64,000 nucleotides of DNA from Ramlibacter tataouinensis. GTDB lineage: Bacteria > Pseudomonadota > Gammaproteobacteria > Burkholderiales > Burkholderiaceae_C. How positions within the stretch are numbered: position 1 is the first letter of the stretch; each line of letters opens with the position of its first letter. The notes below the pieces were generated by a model. It did no database searches and had not been told where the DNA came from. It saw only the letters and a program-made list of their open reading frames with translations. The stretch covers positions 186,001-250,000 of the forward strand of contig NZ_CP116009.1 of assembly GCF_027941915.1 (NCBI RefSeq), written 5' to 3'. Below, in pieces: positions 28,978 through 42,800 of the stretch. The position numbers were made by a program, and so were the translations under genes.

Positions 28978-30549
28978 ATGCACATGAGCCACGCCGACCA
29001 CGGCAGCCGTCCGCCCCAGGTGGACATCCCGCGCGACTACAACGCCGCGCACGACCTGCTGGCGCGCAACGCATCGCGTCCCGACAAGCCGGCGTTCATC
29101 GATGCGAGCACCGGCGCCACCCTCACCTATGGCGAGCTCACCGAGCAGGCGCACCGCTTCGCGAACGCGCTGCGCGAACGCGGTTTCCAGCCCGAGGCGC
29201 GCGTGCTGGTGGCGATGCTGGACACGCCGGAATGGCCGGTGGTCTTCCTCGGCTGCATGCTGGCCGGCGTGGTGCCGATCGCGGCCAACACCCTGCTGAC
29301 CGCGCCTGACTTCGAGTTCATGCTGCGCGACTCGCGCGCGCAGGCCCTGTTCGTCTCCAAGCCGCTGGCGGCGACCTTCGATCCCATCATCGGCAAGGCG
29401 CCGGCGCTTCGGACCGTGATCCTGGCCGGCGCCGACGGCCCCGACACGGTGGCCGGCCTGGTGGCGGCGGGCTCGCCCGAGCCGAAGGTCGAGGCGACCT
29501 GCGCCGACGCAGCCTGCTTCTGGCTGTATTCGAGCGGCTCGACCGGCACGCCCAAGGGCACGGTGCACCTGCACAGCCACCTGATCCAGACCGCCGAGCT
29601 CTATGGCCGCGGCGTGCTCGGCATCCGCGAGGACGACGTCGTCTATTCGGCCGCCAAGCTGTTCTTCGCCTACGGGCTGGGCAACGCCCTCACCTTCCCG
29701 ATGGCCGTGGGCGCCACCACCGTGCTGCTGCCCTCGCGGCCGACCCCGGGCGACGTGTACGGCGTGCTGAAGAAATTCCAGCCGACGATCTTCTACGGCG
29801 TGCCCACGCTGTATGCGGCGCTGCTGGCCGACCCGGCGCGGCCGAAACGGTCGGAGCTGAACCTGCGCGTGTGCACCAGCGCCGGCGAGGCGCTGCCGGC
29901 CGAGATCGGCAAGCGCTGGAACGCCGAGTACGGCTGCGAGATCCTGGACGGCATCGGCTCCACCGAAATGCTGCACATCTTCCTGTCGAACCGGCCCGGC
30001 GAGGTGCGCTACGGCACCACCGGCAAGCCGGTGCCCGGCTACGAGCTGCGCATCGTCGGCGACGAAGGCCAGGAGTGCGGCGTCGGCGAGATCGGCGAGC
30101 TGCAGATCAGCGGGCCCAGCGCCGCGCTGATGTACTGGAACAACCGCGGCAAGACCAAGGCGACGTTCTGCGGCGAGTGGACGCGCAGCGGCGACAAGTA
30201 CACGCGCGACGCCGACGGCTACTACACCTACGGCGGGCGCAGCGACGACATGCTCAAGGTCGGCGGCATCTACGTGTCGCCGTTCGAGGTCGAGGCATCG
30301 CTCATGACGCACCCCGCCGTGCTGGAGGCGGCGGTGATCGGCCTGGCCGACAGCGACCAGCTGGTCAAGCCCAAGGCCTACGTGGTGCTCAAGGCCGGCG
30401 TACAGGCCGATGCCGTCGAACTGCAGCAGCATGTGAAGGCGCAGCTCGCGCCTTACAAGTACCCGCGATGGGTCGAGTTCGTGAGCGAACTGCCCAAGAC
30501 CGCGACCGGCAAGATCCAGCGATTCAAGCTGCGGCAACTCGCCGGCTAG
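28978..30549 (+). CDS. bclA: Benzoate-CoA ligase
   Basis: A 523-residue AMP-forming acyl-CoA synthetase activating benzoate to benzoyl-CoA, the entry step of the box pathway. It has the P-loop-like YSSGSTGTPKGTVHLHSHL, YGGRSDDMLKVGGIYVSPFE and the C-terminal catalytic Lys in PKTATGKIQRFKLR. The N terminus (PPQVDIPRDYNAAHDLLARN) is characteristic of benzoate-CoA ligases. AGGAGA precedes the ATG. A related 2-aminobenzoate or 4-hydroxybenzoate ligase is less likely given boxB/boxC next door. Confidence 0.93.
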   Translation: MHMSHADHGSRPPQVDIPRDYNAAHDLLARNASRPDKPAFIDASTGATLTYGELTEQAHRFANALRERGFQPEARVLVAMLDTPEWPVVFLGCMLAGVVPIAANTLLTAPDFEFMLRDSRAQALFVSKPLAATFDPIIGKAPALRTVILAGADGPDTVAGLVAAGSPEPKVEATCADAACFWLYSSGSTGTPKGTVHLHSHLIQTAELYGRGVLGIREDDVVYSAAKLFFAYGLGNALTFPMAVGATTVLLPSRPTPGDVYGVLKKFQPTIFYGVPTLYAALLADPARPKRSELNLRVCTSAGEALPAEIGKRWNAEYGCEILDGIGSTEMLHIFLSNRPGEVRYGTTGKPVPGYELRIVGDEGQECGVGEIGELQISGPSAALMYWNNRGKTKATFCGEWTRSGDKYTRDADGYYTYGGRSDDMLKVGGIYVSPFEVEASLMTHPAVLEAAVIGLADSDQLVKPKAYVVLKAGVQADAVELQQHVKAQLAPYKYPRWVEFVSELPKTATGKIQRFKLRQLAG

Positions 30550-30623
30550 GGTAAATCTTGGTGCATCCGCAGGCACCCTGCGGTACAAATTGCTTTAGGC
30601 CTCAACTATATGGAGAACCACGA

Positions 30624-31817
30624 ATGACCACACGCCGCCTCGTCCTCACCCGCAGTGCCGCCGTCGTCGGCGCCGCGTCCGTCGGCCTGCTGCTGCCGCA
30701 GATCGTTCGCGCCCAGTCGAACCGCGTTCGCGTCGGCTTCATGCTGCCGTACACCGGCACCTTCGCGCAGCTCGGGGTGAACATCGAGAACGGCGTGCGC
30801 ATGGCGATCAACGAGAAGGGCGGCAAGCTCGGCGGCCGCGAGATCGAGTGGTTCAAGGTCGATGACGAGTCGGAGCCGTCCAAGGGCGTGGAGAACGCGC
30901 AGCGCCTGGTGCAGCGCGACAAGGTCGACGTGCTGATCGGCACCGTGCACTCGGGCGTTCAGATGGGCATCCAGCGCGTGGCACGCGAGTCCGGCGTGCT
31001 CAGCCTGATCCCCAATGCCGGCGTCCACGCCGCCACCCGCGGGCTGTGCGCGCCCAACGTGTTCCGCACCTCGTTCACCAACAGCCAGCCGACGCTGGCG
31101 CTGGGCAAGCCGATGGTCGACAAGGGCCTGAAGAAGGCGGTGTGGATCACCTGGAAGTACGCGGCCGGCGACGAGGCCTTCGAGGGCTTCAAGGAAAGCT
31201 ACACCAAGGCCGGCGGCACCATCGTCAAGGAACTGGGCCTGCCCTTCCCGAACGTGGAGTTCCAGGCCCTGCTGACCGAGATCGCCTCGCTCAACCCCGA
31301 TGCCGTGGCCTGCTTCTTCGCCGGCGGCGGCGCGGCCAAGTTCATCCGCGACTACGCGGCCGCGGGCCTGAAGGGCAAGATCCCGCTGTGGGGCTCGGGC
31401 TTCCTGACCGAGGGCGTGCTCGACGCCGCCGGTGCGGCCGCCGACGGCATCATGACCACGATGCACTACAGCGACTCGCTCGACACCCCGCGCAACAACA
31501 AGTTCCGCGGCGACTTCGCGCGCACCTTCAAGCTGCAGCCGGACGTGTACGCGGTGCAGGGCTACGACACCGGCCTGCTGCTGGCCCAGGGCATGGAAGC
31601 CGTCAAGGGCGACATCGGCAACAAGCAGGCGCTGTACAAGGCGCTGGAGACCCAGACCATCGACAGCCCGCGCGGCAAGTGGACCATGAGCAAGGCCCAC
31701 AACCCGGTCCAGGACATCTACCTGCGCCGCGTCGAGAACAAGGAGAACAAGGTGATCGGCGTCGCCGCCAAGGCGCTGGCCGACTCCGGCGCCGGCTGCA
31801 AGATGGCCAGCGCCTGA
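30624..31817 (+). CDS. ABC transporter substrate-binding protein (branched-chain type)
   Basis: A 397-residue periplasmic binding protein of the LivK/Peripla_BP_6 type. The N terminus MTTRRLVLTRSAAVVGAASV with Arg-Arg then a hydrophobic stretch ending LLPQIVRAQS suggests a Tat-like or Sec signal. Mature-domain landmarks are VRVGFMLPYTGTFAQLGVNI and VDVLIGTVHSGVQMGIQRV. Binding proteins at this place in box clusters are thought to take up benzoate or other aromatic acids. Substrate is inferred from context. Confidence 0.9.
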   Translation: MTTRRLVLTRSAAVVGAASVGLLLPQIVRAQSNRVRVGFMLPYTGTFAQLGVNIENGVRMAINEKGGKLGGREIEWFKVDDESEPSKGVENAQRLVQRDKVDVLIGTVHSGVQMGIQRVARESGVLSLIPNAGVHAATRGLCAPNVFRTSFTNSQPTLALGKPMVDKGLKKAVWITWKYAAGDEAFEGFKESYTKAGGTIVKELGLPFPNVEFQALLTEIASLNPDAVACFFAGGGAAKFIRDYAAAGLKGKIPLWGSGFLTEGVLDAAGAAADGIMTTMHYSDSLDTPRNNKFRGDFARTFKLQPDVYAVQGYDTGLLLAQGMEAVKGDIGNKQALYKALETQTIDSPRGKWTMSKAHNPVQDIYLRRVENKENKVIGVAAKALADSGAGCKMASA

Positions 31818-32014
31818 CGCTGCGCGCCGCGCGGGCATGCGCCCGCGCCCGCCGGGGCCGCAGGGGGCTCGAGGCCAGGCCAACGGCCTCCCAGCCCTTT
31901 TTCTCGGCCCCTGCATGAACTGATCCATTCCCAACGACAATCCGCGCGTGGCCCGGCGCCCGTGTCCCGGATGCGGTTGGCCCTCGCCCCATCGCTTCTA
32001 GCCCGTTCTCCCAA

Positions 32015-32878
32015 TTGGACTTCTCCACCTTCCTGCTCCAGCTGCTCAACAGCGTCCAGTACGGGCTGCTGCTGTTCATGCTGGCCGCCGGCCTGACCCT
32101 GATCTTCGGGATCATGGGCGTGGTCAACCTGGCCCACGGCAGCTTCTACATGCTGGGCGCCTACCTCGCCTGGTGGCTGACCCGCAGCTTCGGCAGCCTG
32201 ACGCTGGCCATCGCGCTCGGCTCGGTGCTGGCGGTGGCCTTCGGTTTGCTGCTGGAGCGCCTGCTGTTCCGGCACTTCTACCACCGCGACCACCTCGACC
32301 AGGTGCTGCTGACCTTCGGCCTGATCTACGTGTTCGAGGAAGCGCGCTCGATCTTCTGGGGCGACGACGTGCACGGCGTGTCGATTCCGGAAGCGCTGGG
32401 CGCCTCCATCCCGCTGACCGACAACCTGTCGTACCCGGTGTACCGCCTGTTCATGTCGGGCCTGTGCATCGTGCTGGCGATCGGGCTGTACCTGCTGATC
32501 TCCAAGACGCGCCTGGGCATGAAGATCCGCGCCGGCGCCTTCAACCACGACATGACCGAGGCGCTGGGCATCAACATCAAGCGCATCCACGCCATCGTGT
32601 TCGCGCTCGGCGTCGGGCTGGCCACCATCGCCGGCATGATCGCCGCGCCGATCTCCAGCGTGTACCCGAACATGGGCTCGCAGGTGCTGATCATGTGCTT
32701 CGTGGTGGTGGTGATCGGCGGCATCGGCTCGGTGCGCGGCGCCCTGATCGCCGCCCTGCTGGTGGGCGCCGTCGACACCTTCGGCAAGGTGCTGCTGCCG
32801 CAGGTGGCGGGCATGCTGGTCTACATCCTGATGGCAGCGGTGCTGCTGTGGAAGCCCGAAGGGCTGTTCAAGCAATGA
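32015..32878 (+). CDS. Branched-chain-type ABC permease, LivH family
   Basis: A 287-residue inner-membrane protein with about eight hydrophobic segments. It has LTLIFGIMGVVNLAHGSFYM near the N terminus (LivH signature) and VVIGGIGSVRGALIAALLVG towards the C terminus. Start is TTG with no nearby ATG, and translation from it gives the family N terminus (DFSTFLLQLLNSVQYG). The 197-base gap after the binding-protein gene holds nothing recognisable. Forms the aromatic-acid importer with the three genes that follow. Confidence 0.9.
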   Translation: MDFSTFLLQLLNSVQYGLLLFMLAAGLTLIFGIMGVVNLAHGSFYMLGAYLAWWLTRSFGSLTLAIALGSVLAVAFGLLLERLLFRHFYHRDHLDQVLLTFGLIYVFEEARSIFWGDDVHGVSIPEALGASIPLTDNLSYPVYRLFMSGLCIVLAIGLYLLISKTRLGMKIRAGAFNHDMTEALGINIKRIHAIVFALGVGLATIAGMIAAPISSVYPNMGSQVLIMCFVVVVIGGIGSVRGALIAALLVGAVDTFGKVLLPQVAGMLVYILMAAVLLWKPEGLFKQ

Positions 32879-33892
32879 GCGCAGCCAAGTCCCACCTCGA
32901 AGTCCTCCCGCGCAGCCTGCAGGTGCTGCTGGTGCTGGGCTTCATCGCGCTGGCGGCCTTCCCGTTCGTCGGCACCGACTTCTACGCCAGCATGGTCGCC
33001 CGGATGATGATCCTGGCCATCTTCGCCATGAGCCTGGACCTGCTGCAGGGCGTCACCGGGCTGGTGTCGCTGGGCCATGCCGCCTTCTTCGGCATCGGCG
33101 GCTACATGCTGTCGATGGTGTCGTCCGACAGCGGCGCGGTCAGCCTGTGGTGGACCCTGCCCGTGGCCTTGCTCGCCTCGGCGCTGTTCGCCCTGGTGAT
33201 CGGCTTCTTCGTGGTGCGCACGCGCGGCATCTACTTCATCATGGTGACGATGGCGTTCGCCCAGATGCTGTTCTACCTGGTGTTCGACAACAAGGACCTG
33301 CGGGTCTTCGGCGCCTCGCTGCGCCTGGGCGGCTCGGACGGCATGTACATCAACTTCAAGCCGGATGCGGGCCTGTTCGACCTGGAGGACAAGAAGGTCT
33401 TCTACTTCTTCACCCTCGCCTGCCTGGTCCTGGTCTACGCCTTCCTGCGCCGGCTGCTGTGGAGCCCGTTCGGGCGCGTGCTGGCCGGCATCCGCGTCAA
33501 CGAGCACCGCATGCGCGCGCTCGGTTACGGCACCTTCGGCTACAAGCTGGCCGCCTTCACGCTGGCCGGCGCTGTGGCCGGGCTGGCGGGCTACCTGTGG
33601 GGCGCGCAGACCGGCTTCGTCAACCCGGAGCTGATGGGTTTCCACATGAGCGCGCACGCCATCATGATGGTGATCCTGGGCGGCATGGGCAACTTCGCCG
33701 GCGCCATCGTCGGTGCGTTCGCGTTCGAGTACCTGCTGCACCTGTTCAAGGACCTGCCCGACATCGGCGCTTTCCGCGCCGGCAAGCACTGGCAACTGTG
33801 GATGGGCCTGTTCATCGTGCTCGTGGTTGCGTTCGCGCCGCGCGGCCTGCTCGGCGTGGCCGAGCGGCTGCTGCACCGCAAGGGGGGCGGCG

Positions 33893-33900
<8 letters not shown>
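32875..33900 (+). CDS. Branched-chain-type ABC permease, LivM family
   Basis: A 341-residue membrane permease. The LivM signature SLGHAAFFGIGGYMLSM and FRVNE-type cytoplasmic loop GRVLAGIRVNEHRMRALGYG are clear, followed by MVILGGMGNFAGAIVGAFAF. Start overlaps the livH-like stop (ATGA) and its stop overlaps the start of the ATPase gene, indicating one operon. Confidence 0.92.
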
Positions 33901-34641
<741 letters not shown>

Positions 34642-34642
<1 letters not shown>

Positions 34643-35355
34643 TGTCCGAGCTCCTGATCGACGCCCGCGGCCTGCACACCTACTACGGCCAGAGCCACAT
34701 CCTGCGCGGCGTGGACTTCCAGGTCGCGCGCGGCGAGACCATCGGCCTGATGGGCCGCAACGGCATGGGCAAGAGCACCCTGCTCAAGACGCTGATGGGC
34801 CTGGTCAAGCCGCGCGACGGCAAGGTCCAGGTGATGGGCCGCGACATGACCGGCTGCGCGCCATACGAGATCGCGCAGCTGGGCGTCGCCTACGTGCCCG
34901 AGGGCCGCGGCATCTTCGGCAACCTGAGCGTGGTCGAGAACCTGAAGATGGCGGCCCGCGCCGGCACCCGCGGCCAGCGCGACTGGACCTACGAGCGGGT
35001 GCTCGAGACCTTCCCGCGGCTGGCCGAGCGGCTGTCGCACGGCGGCCAGCAGCTGTCGGGCGGCGAGCAGCAGATGCTGACCATCGGCCGTGCGCTGATG
35101 ACCAACCCCGACGTGCTCATCCTCGACGAGGCCACCGAAGGGCTGGCGCCGCTGATCGCGCGCGAGATCTGGCGCATCTGCGGGCTGATCCGCGAATCCG
35201 GCATCTCGACGGTGATCGTCGACAAGAACTGGAAGCACGTCACGCGGCTGACCAACCGCAACCTCATCCTGGTCAAGGGCACGGTCGTGTTCACCGGCAG
35301 CTCGGATGAGCTGCGCGCCCAGCCCGAGCTGCTGGCCCAGCACCTGGGCGTGTAA
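34642..35355 (+). CDS. Branched-chain-type ABC ATPase, LivF family
   Basis: A 237-residue nucleotide-binding subunit with Walker A GRNGMGKSTLLKTL, signature QLSGGEQQMLTIGRALM and Walker B VLILDEATEGLAPLI. The switch His is replaced by Asn-Trp-Lys in VIVDKNWKHV, as seen in some LivF proteins. Last gene of the importer; a hairpin follows. Confidence 0.93.
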
Positions 35356-35365
35356 GCCCCTGACT

Positions 35366-35385
35366 TGCCGCGACGCGGCATTCTT
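35366..35385 (+). terminator. Possible terminator after the ABC operon
   Basis: Inverted repeat TGCCGC-GAC-GCGGCA followed by TTCTT, 10 bases after the last ABC gene. The stem is short, so confidence is moderate. Confidence 0.5.
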
Positions 35386-35535
35386 CCATCGGCGATGTGA
35401 ATCGGGCGCCCATGCGGGCGTCCGCTGGAATCGACGTGCCCCTGTAGGCACGGGCCTACGGCATTTCGCCGGGGCTTCCTTCATGCTCTCCACAGCGTGC
35501 GCAGCAGAATTCTTTGCACACGCAAGTTACGGAAC

Positions 35536-37479
35536 ATGACGGCCAGCCACCTCCCCTCCGGCGCAGTCGCTTCCCAGGTTCCGGGCGTGCAACGGGCCGC
35601 CGACCGTCCCAGCCACCACCACCGCCAGTTCGAGGTCATGGGGGCCCATCCGGACGGGCCGGGCACGCGCTTCACGGTCTGGGCGCCGAATGCGCGCCGC
35701 GTCTGCGTGGCCGGCAGCTTCAATGGCTGGCACGGCGAGCCGCTGCAGCGGCTGGAAGATGGCAGCGGCCTCTGGCACGGCCGGGTCGAGGGCGCCCACG
35801 CCGGCGACTTCTACAAGTACCGCATCGAGGGCGCCCACGGCGAGTGGATGGACAAGGCCGACCCGTATGCCTTCCGCAGCGAGCATCCGCCCGGCACCGC
35901 CTCGCAGATCTGGGGGCTGGCGCACGACTGGGGCGACCGCGAGTGGATGGCGCAGCGCGGCGAGCGACAGTCGCACCGCGCGCCCATCTCCATCTACGAG
36001 GTGCACCTCGGATCCTGGCAGCGCGAGGAGGACGGGCGCGTCCTGAACTACCGCGACCTCGCCGTGCGGCTGGCCTCGCACTGCCGCACCTTGGGCTTCA
36101 CCCACGTGGAGCTGATGCCGGTGGCCGAGCACCCGTTCTACGGCTCCTGGGGCTACCAGACCACCGGCTACTACGCGCCGACCGCGCGCTATGGCACGCC
36201 GCAGGACCTGATGGTGCTGGTGGACACGCTGCACCGGCAGGGCATCGGCGTGATCCTGGACTGGGTCGGCTCGCATTTCCCCTCGGACCGGCACGCGCTG
36301 GCCCGCTTCGACGGCACCGAGCTGTACGAGCACGCCGACCCGCGCCTGGGCTACCACCCGCAGTGGAACAGCCTGATCTTCAACTACGGGCGCTACGAGG
36401 TACGCGACTTCCTGATCAGCAACGCCCTGTTCTGGCTGGAGAAGTACCACTTCGACGGGCTGCGCGTCGATGCGGTGGCGTCGATGCTGTACCTGGATTT
36501 CGCGCGCGAACCGGGCCAGTGGATCCCCAACCCCGAAGGCGGCAACCAGAACCTGGAGGCGGTGCGCTTCCTGCAGGACCTCAACAGCGCCGTCTACGCC
36601 GCCTTCCCCGACGTGCACATGATCGCCGAAGAGTCCACCGCATGGGCCGGCGTCTCGCGCCCGGTGCACGACGGCGGCCTGGGCTTCGGCATGAAGTGGA
36701 ACATGGGCTGGATGAACGACACGCTGCGCTACCTGCAGCGGCCGCACTTCTTCCGGCGCTGGCACGGCGACGACATCCGCTTCTCCTCGGTCTACGCCTT
36801 CAACGAGAACTTCGTGCTGCCGCTGTCGCACGACGAGGTGGTGTACGGCAAGGGCAGCCTGCTCGGCCGCCAGCCCGGCGACGAGTGGCAGCGCTTCGCC
36901 GGCCTGCGCGTGCTGTACGGCCTGATGTGGACGCACCCCGGCAAGAAGCTGCTGTTCATGGGCGGCGAGTTCGGCCAGCTGCAGGAGTGGCACCACGAGC
37001 GCACGCTCGACTGGCACCTCTGGGCGCGGCCGTTGCACGCCGGCGTGGCGCGCTGGGTGGCCGACCTCAACGACGCCTACCGCAACCTGCCGGCCCTGCA
37101 CGTGAACGACTTCCACGGCGAGGGCTTCGCCTGGCTGCCGGTCGAGACGCCGGAGCCGCAGACGGTGCTGGCCTTCGTGCGCCGCGGCGAAGCGGGCGAC
37201 CCGCCCGTGGTCGCCCTGTGCAACCTGACCCCCGAGCCGCGCCACGGGCTGCGACTGGGACTGCCCCATGCCGGCCCCTGGCGCGAACTGCTCAACAGCG
37301 ACGCGCCGTGCTACGGCGGCAGCGGCATGGGCAATCTCGGCCGCGTGGACGCGGCCGAGCAGCCGCTGGCGGACCGGCCCGCCAGCGCCAGCCTGACCCT
37401 GCCCCCCCTGGCCACCCTGGTGCTGGTCGGCGACGTGGAGCGCCTCGATGCACCGTCTCCTGGCGCAGACCCACCATGA
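35536..37479 (+). CDS. glgB: 1,4-alpha-glucan branching enzyme
   Basis: A 647-residue GH13 enzyme introducing alpha-1,6 branches into glycogen. A CBM48 domain (RFTVWAPNARRVCVAGSFNG) precedes the barrel. Catalytic residues lie in DGLRVDAVASMLYLD (Asp nucleophile), HMIAEESTAWAG (Glu) and LPLSHDEVVYG (Asp). It is shorter than E. coli GlgB because the extra N-terminal module is missing. I chose ATG 35536; the frame is open 39 bases further up. The 180-base upstream gap has competing small hairpins (35435-35459) but no gene. Confidence 0.95.
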   Translation: MTASHLPSGAVASQVPGVQRAADRPSHHHRQFEVMGAHPDGPGTRFTVWAPNARRVCVAGSFNGWHGEPLQRLEDGSGLWHGRVEGAHAGDFYKYRIEGAHGEWMDKADPYAFRSEHPPGTASQIWGLAHDWGDREWMAQRGERQSHRAPISIYEVHLGSWQREEDGRVLNYRDLAVRLASHCRTLGFTHVELMPVAEHPFYGSWGYQTTGYYAPTARYGTPQDLMVLVDTLHRQGIGVILDWVGSHFPSDRHALARFDGTELYEHADPRLGYHPQWNSLIFNYGRYEVRDFLISNALFWLEKYHFDGLRVDAVASMLYLDFAREPGQWIPNPEGGNQNLEAVRFLQDLNSAVYAAFPDVHMIAEESTAWAGVSRPVHDGGLGFGMKWNMGWMNDTLRYLQRPHFFRRWHGDDIRFSSVYAFNENFVLPLSHDEVVYGKGSLLGRQPGDEWQRFAGLRVLYGLMWTHPGKKLLFMGGEFGQLQEWHHERTLDWHLWARPLHAGVARWVADLNDAYRNLPALHVNDFHGEGFAWLPVETPEPQTVLAFVRRGEAGDPPVVALCNLTPEPRHGLRLGLPHAGPWRELLNSDAPCYGGSGMGNLGRVDAAEQPLADRPASASLTLPPLATLVLVGDVERLDAPSPGADPP

Positions 37480-37510
37480 GCGCCCACTGCAACGTGCTGG
37501 CGGCGTTCGC

Positions 37511-39663
<2,153 letters not shown>

Positions 39664-39667
<4 letters not shown>

Positions 39668-39804
39668 GGTGGGCGCACGCCATGCGCTTCGGCGCCACCG
39701 TGCAGGCCGGCCCCGCGCCGGGCGGCGCGGCGGGCGGGTGCGTAGAGGAAGTGTCCGGTGCCCAGTCCGCTTGCGGCGTTCACGGCTTGCGCGGGTCGCC
39801 ATGA
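39664..39804 (+). pseudogene. 46-codon ORF, probable treZ deletion scar
   Basis: The ORF begins with ATGA overlapping the glgX stop and ends with TGA inside the ATGA that starts the malQ-treY gene, so it is coupled on both sides. It encodes MRWAHAMRFGATVQ followed by Gly/Ala-rich sequence. MRFGATV resembles the first residues of TreZ (maltooligosyltrehalose trehalohydrolase), whose gene is commonly found beside malQ/treY. I infer a large in-frame deletion of treZ. It could instead be a real leader peptide or chance. Confidence 0.5.
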
Positions 39805-42800
39805 ACCCCGACCCCGACCTCGCCCGCCGGGCCGAGCAGTGCGGCATCGCCCTGCGCTACACCAGCTTCTGGGGCGAGGAGCAGGCGGTGCCCGATGCCG
39901 TGCTGGCGCAGGCGCTGGCCAGCATGCGTGCGGACGAACTCGGGGCGTTCGAGGTCGAGGGTTTGCCGCCGGTGCACGTCGCCGTCGAAGGCGACGAGGT
40001 CCGGATCGCCTGGCAGGGCCCTTGCGATGCCACGCACTGGAAGCTGCGCCGGGAGGACAGCGACGAAGCCGCATCGCTGCACGGCGAAGTCATGCACGAC
40101 GGCAGCGCGCACTCGATCACCCTTCCCGCCGACCTGCCGGCCGGCTACTGGCAGCTCACCGTCGCCGGCAGCGAGGCCACCACCTGCCTCCTCGTCATCG
40201 CCCCGCGCCGTTGCTGGACCCCCTCCGCGCTGCTCGAGGGCGAGCGCTGGTGGGGCTGCACGGTGCAGCTCTACGCACTGCGCTCCGCGCGCAACTGGGG
40301 CATCGGAGATTTCGGCGACCTGCGCCGGCTGGTGGACGCCGCCGCGCGGCAGGGTGCCTCTTTCGTCGGCCTGTCGCCGCTGCACGCTTTGTTCCCGCAG
40401 CGGCCCGAAGCCGCCAGTCCCTACAGCCCGTCCAGCCGGCGCGCGCTCAACCCGATGTTCCTGGACGTGCAGGCGCTGGCCGAGGTCGCCGGCTGCGACG
40501 AAGCGCAGCGCAAGCTGCACGACGAGGACTTCCAGGACCGGCTGCGCCGCCTGCGCGAGACCGACCAAGTCGACTACGCCGGCGTGGCTGCCGCCAAGGA
40601 AGAGATGTTGGCCCTGCTCTGGCGCCACTTCGAGACGCAAGAGCTGCAGGCAGCCTCGCCGCGCAGCCAGGCCTTTGTCCGCTTCATGCAGGAACGCGAG
40701 GCCACACTGGGCCCGCATGCGCTGTTCGAGGCGCTGCAGGCGCACCTGCAGGCGAGCGATCCGGGTGCCTGGGGCTGGCCGGACTGGCCGCCGGGGTGGC
40801 AGGACCCGGAAGGCGAGGCAGTGCAGGCATTCCGCCGCACACACGCCTCGGCGATCCGCTACCGCTTGTGGCTGCAGTGGCTGGCCGAGACGCAGCTCGA
40901 ATCCGTTCAGCGCCACGCCCGCTCGCGCGGCATGGGGCTGGGGCTGTACCGCGACCTGGCGGTGGGCGTCAACCCGGGCGGCGCCGAAACCTGGGTCCGG
41001 CCTTCGCTCCATGCGCTGGGCATGGCCGTGGGCGCGCCGCCCGATCCCCTGAACATCCAGGGGCAGAACTGGGGCCTGCCGCCGGTCAACCCGGTGCTGC
41101 TGCGCGCGGCGCGCTACCAGCCCTTCATCGACACCCTGCGCGCCAACATGCGCCACGCCGGCGCGCTGCGGCTGGACCACGTGATGGCCCTGATGCGGCT
41201 GTTCTGGATCGGCGCCGAGGGCGGCACCTACGTCCGCTACCCGCTGCGCGAGCTGCTGGGCATCCTGGTGCTGGAGAGCCATCGCCAGCAATGCCTGGTG
41301 ATCGGCGAGGACCTGGGCAATGTCGCGCCCGACATGCGCGAGGCCATGCGCGAGCGCGGGCTGTTGTCGTATCGGCCGCTGCTGTTCGAGCGCACGCCCG
41401 CCGGCGGCTTCCGTCCGCCCGCCGAGTGGCCGCCGCAGGCGCTGGCCGTCGCCAGCACGCACGACCTGCCGACCCTGCGCGGCTTCTGGCTGGGCGATGA
41501 CCTGGAACTGCAGGCGCAGCTCGGCCTGTTCCCGGACGATGCCCGGCGCGAACTGGCGGTGCTGGACCGGGCCCAGGACCGGGCCCGGCTGCTGCTGGCC
41601 CTGGAACGCGAACGGCTGCTGCCGCCTGGCGCGAGCGCACAGCCGGCCTCGGTGCCGGATGCCACGCCCGAATTCGTGGCCGCCGTGCATGCCTTTCTCG
41701 CTCGCACGCCGTGCTGGCTGGCCGGGGTGCAGCTGGAAGACGTGGCCGGCCAGCGGCTGCAGGTCAACGTGCCCGGCACCACCGAGGACCAGTGCCCCAA
41801 CTGGCGGCGCAAGCTCGATCTGCCGCTGGAGACGCTGGCCAGCGACGCGCGCTTCGCCGCCGTGGCGGCCGTGATGCGGGCCGAGCGCAGCGGCCCGGCG
41901 CCCGATGCCGCCCCGGCCGAGCTGCCTCCGCTGGACAGCGCGCGCATCCCGGCCGCCACCTACCGCGTGCAGTTCCACGAGGGCTGCCGCTTCGCCGACG
42001 TGGCCGAGGCCGTGCCCTACCTGCGGGCGCTGGGCGTGAGCCATCTCTACAGCTCGCCGTTCCTGCGCGCCCGCCCCGGCAGCACCCACGGCTACGACAT
42101 CGTGGACCACTCGGCGCTCAACCCGGAGCTGGGCGACGAGCACGACTTCGAACGGCTGTGCCGCGCGCTGCGCCGCCACGGCATGGGCCACATGCTGGAC
42201 CTGGTGCCCAACCACATGGGCGTGCTGGAAGCGGACAACGCCTGGTGGCTGCAAGTGCTGGAACACGGCCAGGCTTCGGCCCATGCGCAAACCTTCGACA
42301 TCGAGTGGGACCCCGCGGCGCCCGAGATGCGCGGGCGGGTCCTGCTGCCGGTGCTGGGCGACCACTACGGCCGGGTGCTGGAGGCCGGCGAGCTGCGCCT
42401 GCACTTCGCCGCCGAGGCCGGCGCCTTCGAGTTGCGCTACTTGGACCACCGCTTCCCGCTCGACCCCGCGAGCTACCCGGACATCCTGGCCGTGCTGCCG
42501 CCACCGTTCGCGCAGGACGAGGCCGAGAGCGACAGCCACGCCGTGGTCGCCTCGCTGCTCGCCTCGTTCGAGCGGCTGCCGCCGCGCGACAGCGCCGACG
42601 AAGGCGAGCGCCGCGCCCGCGTGCGCGACGCGGCGATCTACCAGCGCAACCTGGCGCGGCTAGCAGGGCGCCATGGCTGGCTGGCCCGGTGGATCGCCGC
42701 CTGCATCCAGCGATTCAGTGGCACGCCGGGCGACGCCGCCAGCTTCGACCGGCTGGACCGCCTCGTTGCGCGCCAGGCCTGGCGGCTGGCCGACTGGCAC

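Noticed and set aside
28675-30588. Minus-strand ORF of 637 codons opposite bclA
   Set aside because: Composition is that of a shadow frame, with no domain, and the plus-strand ligase explains the region.
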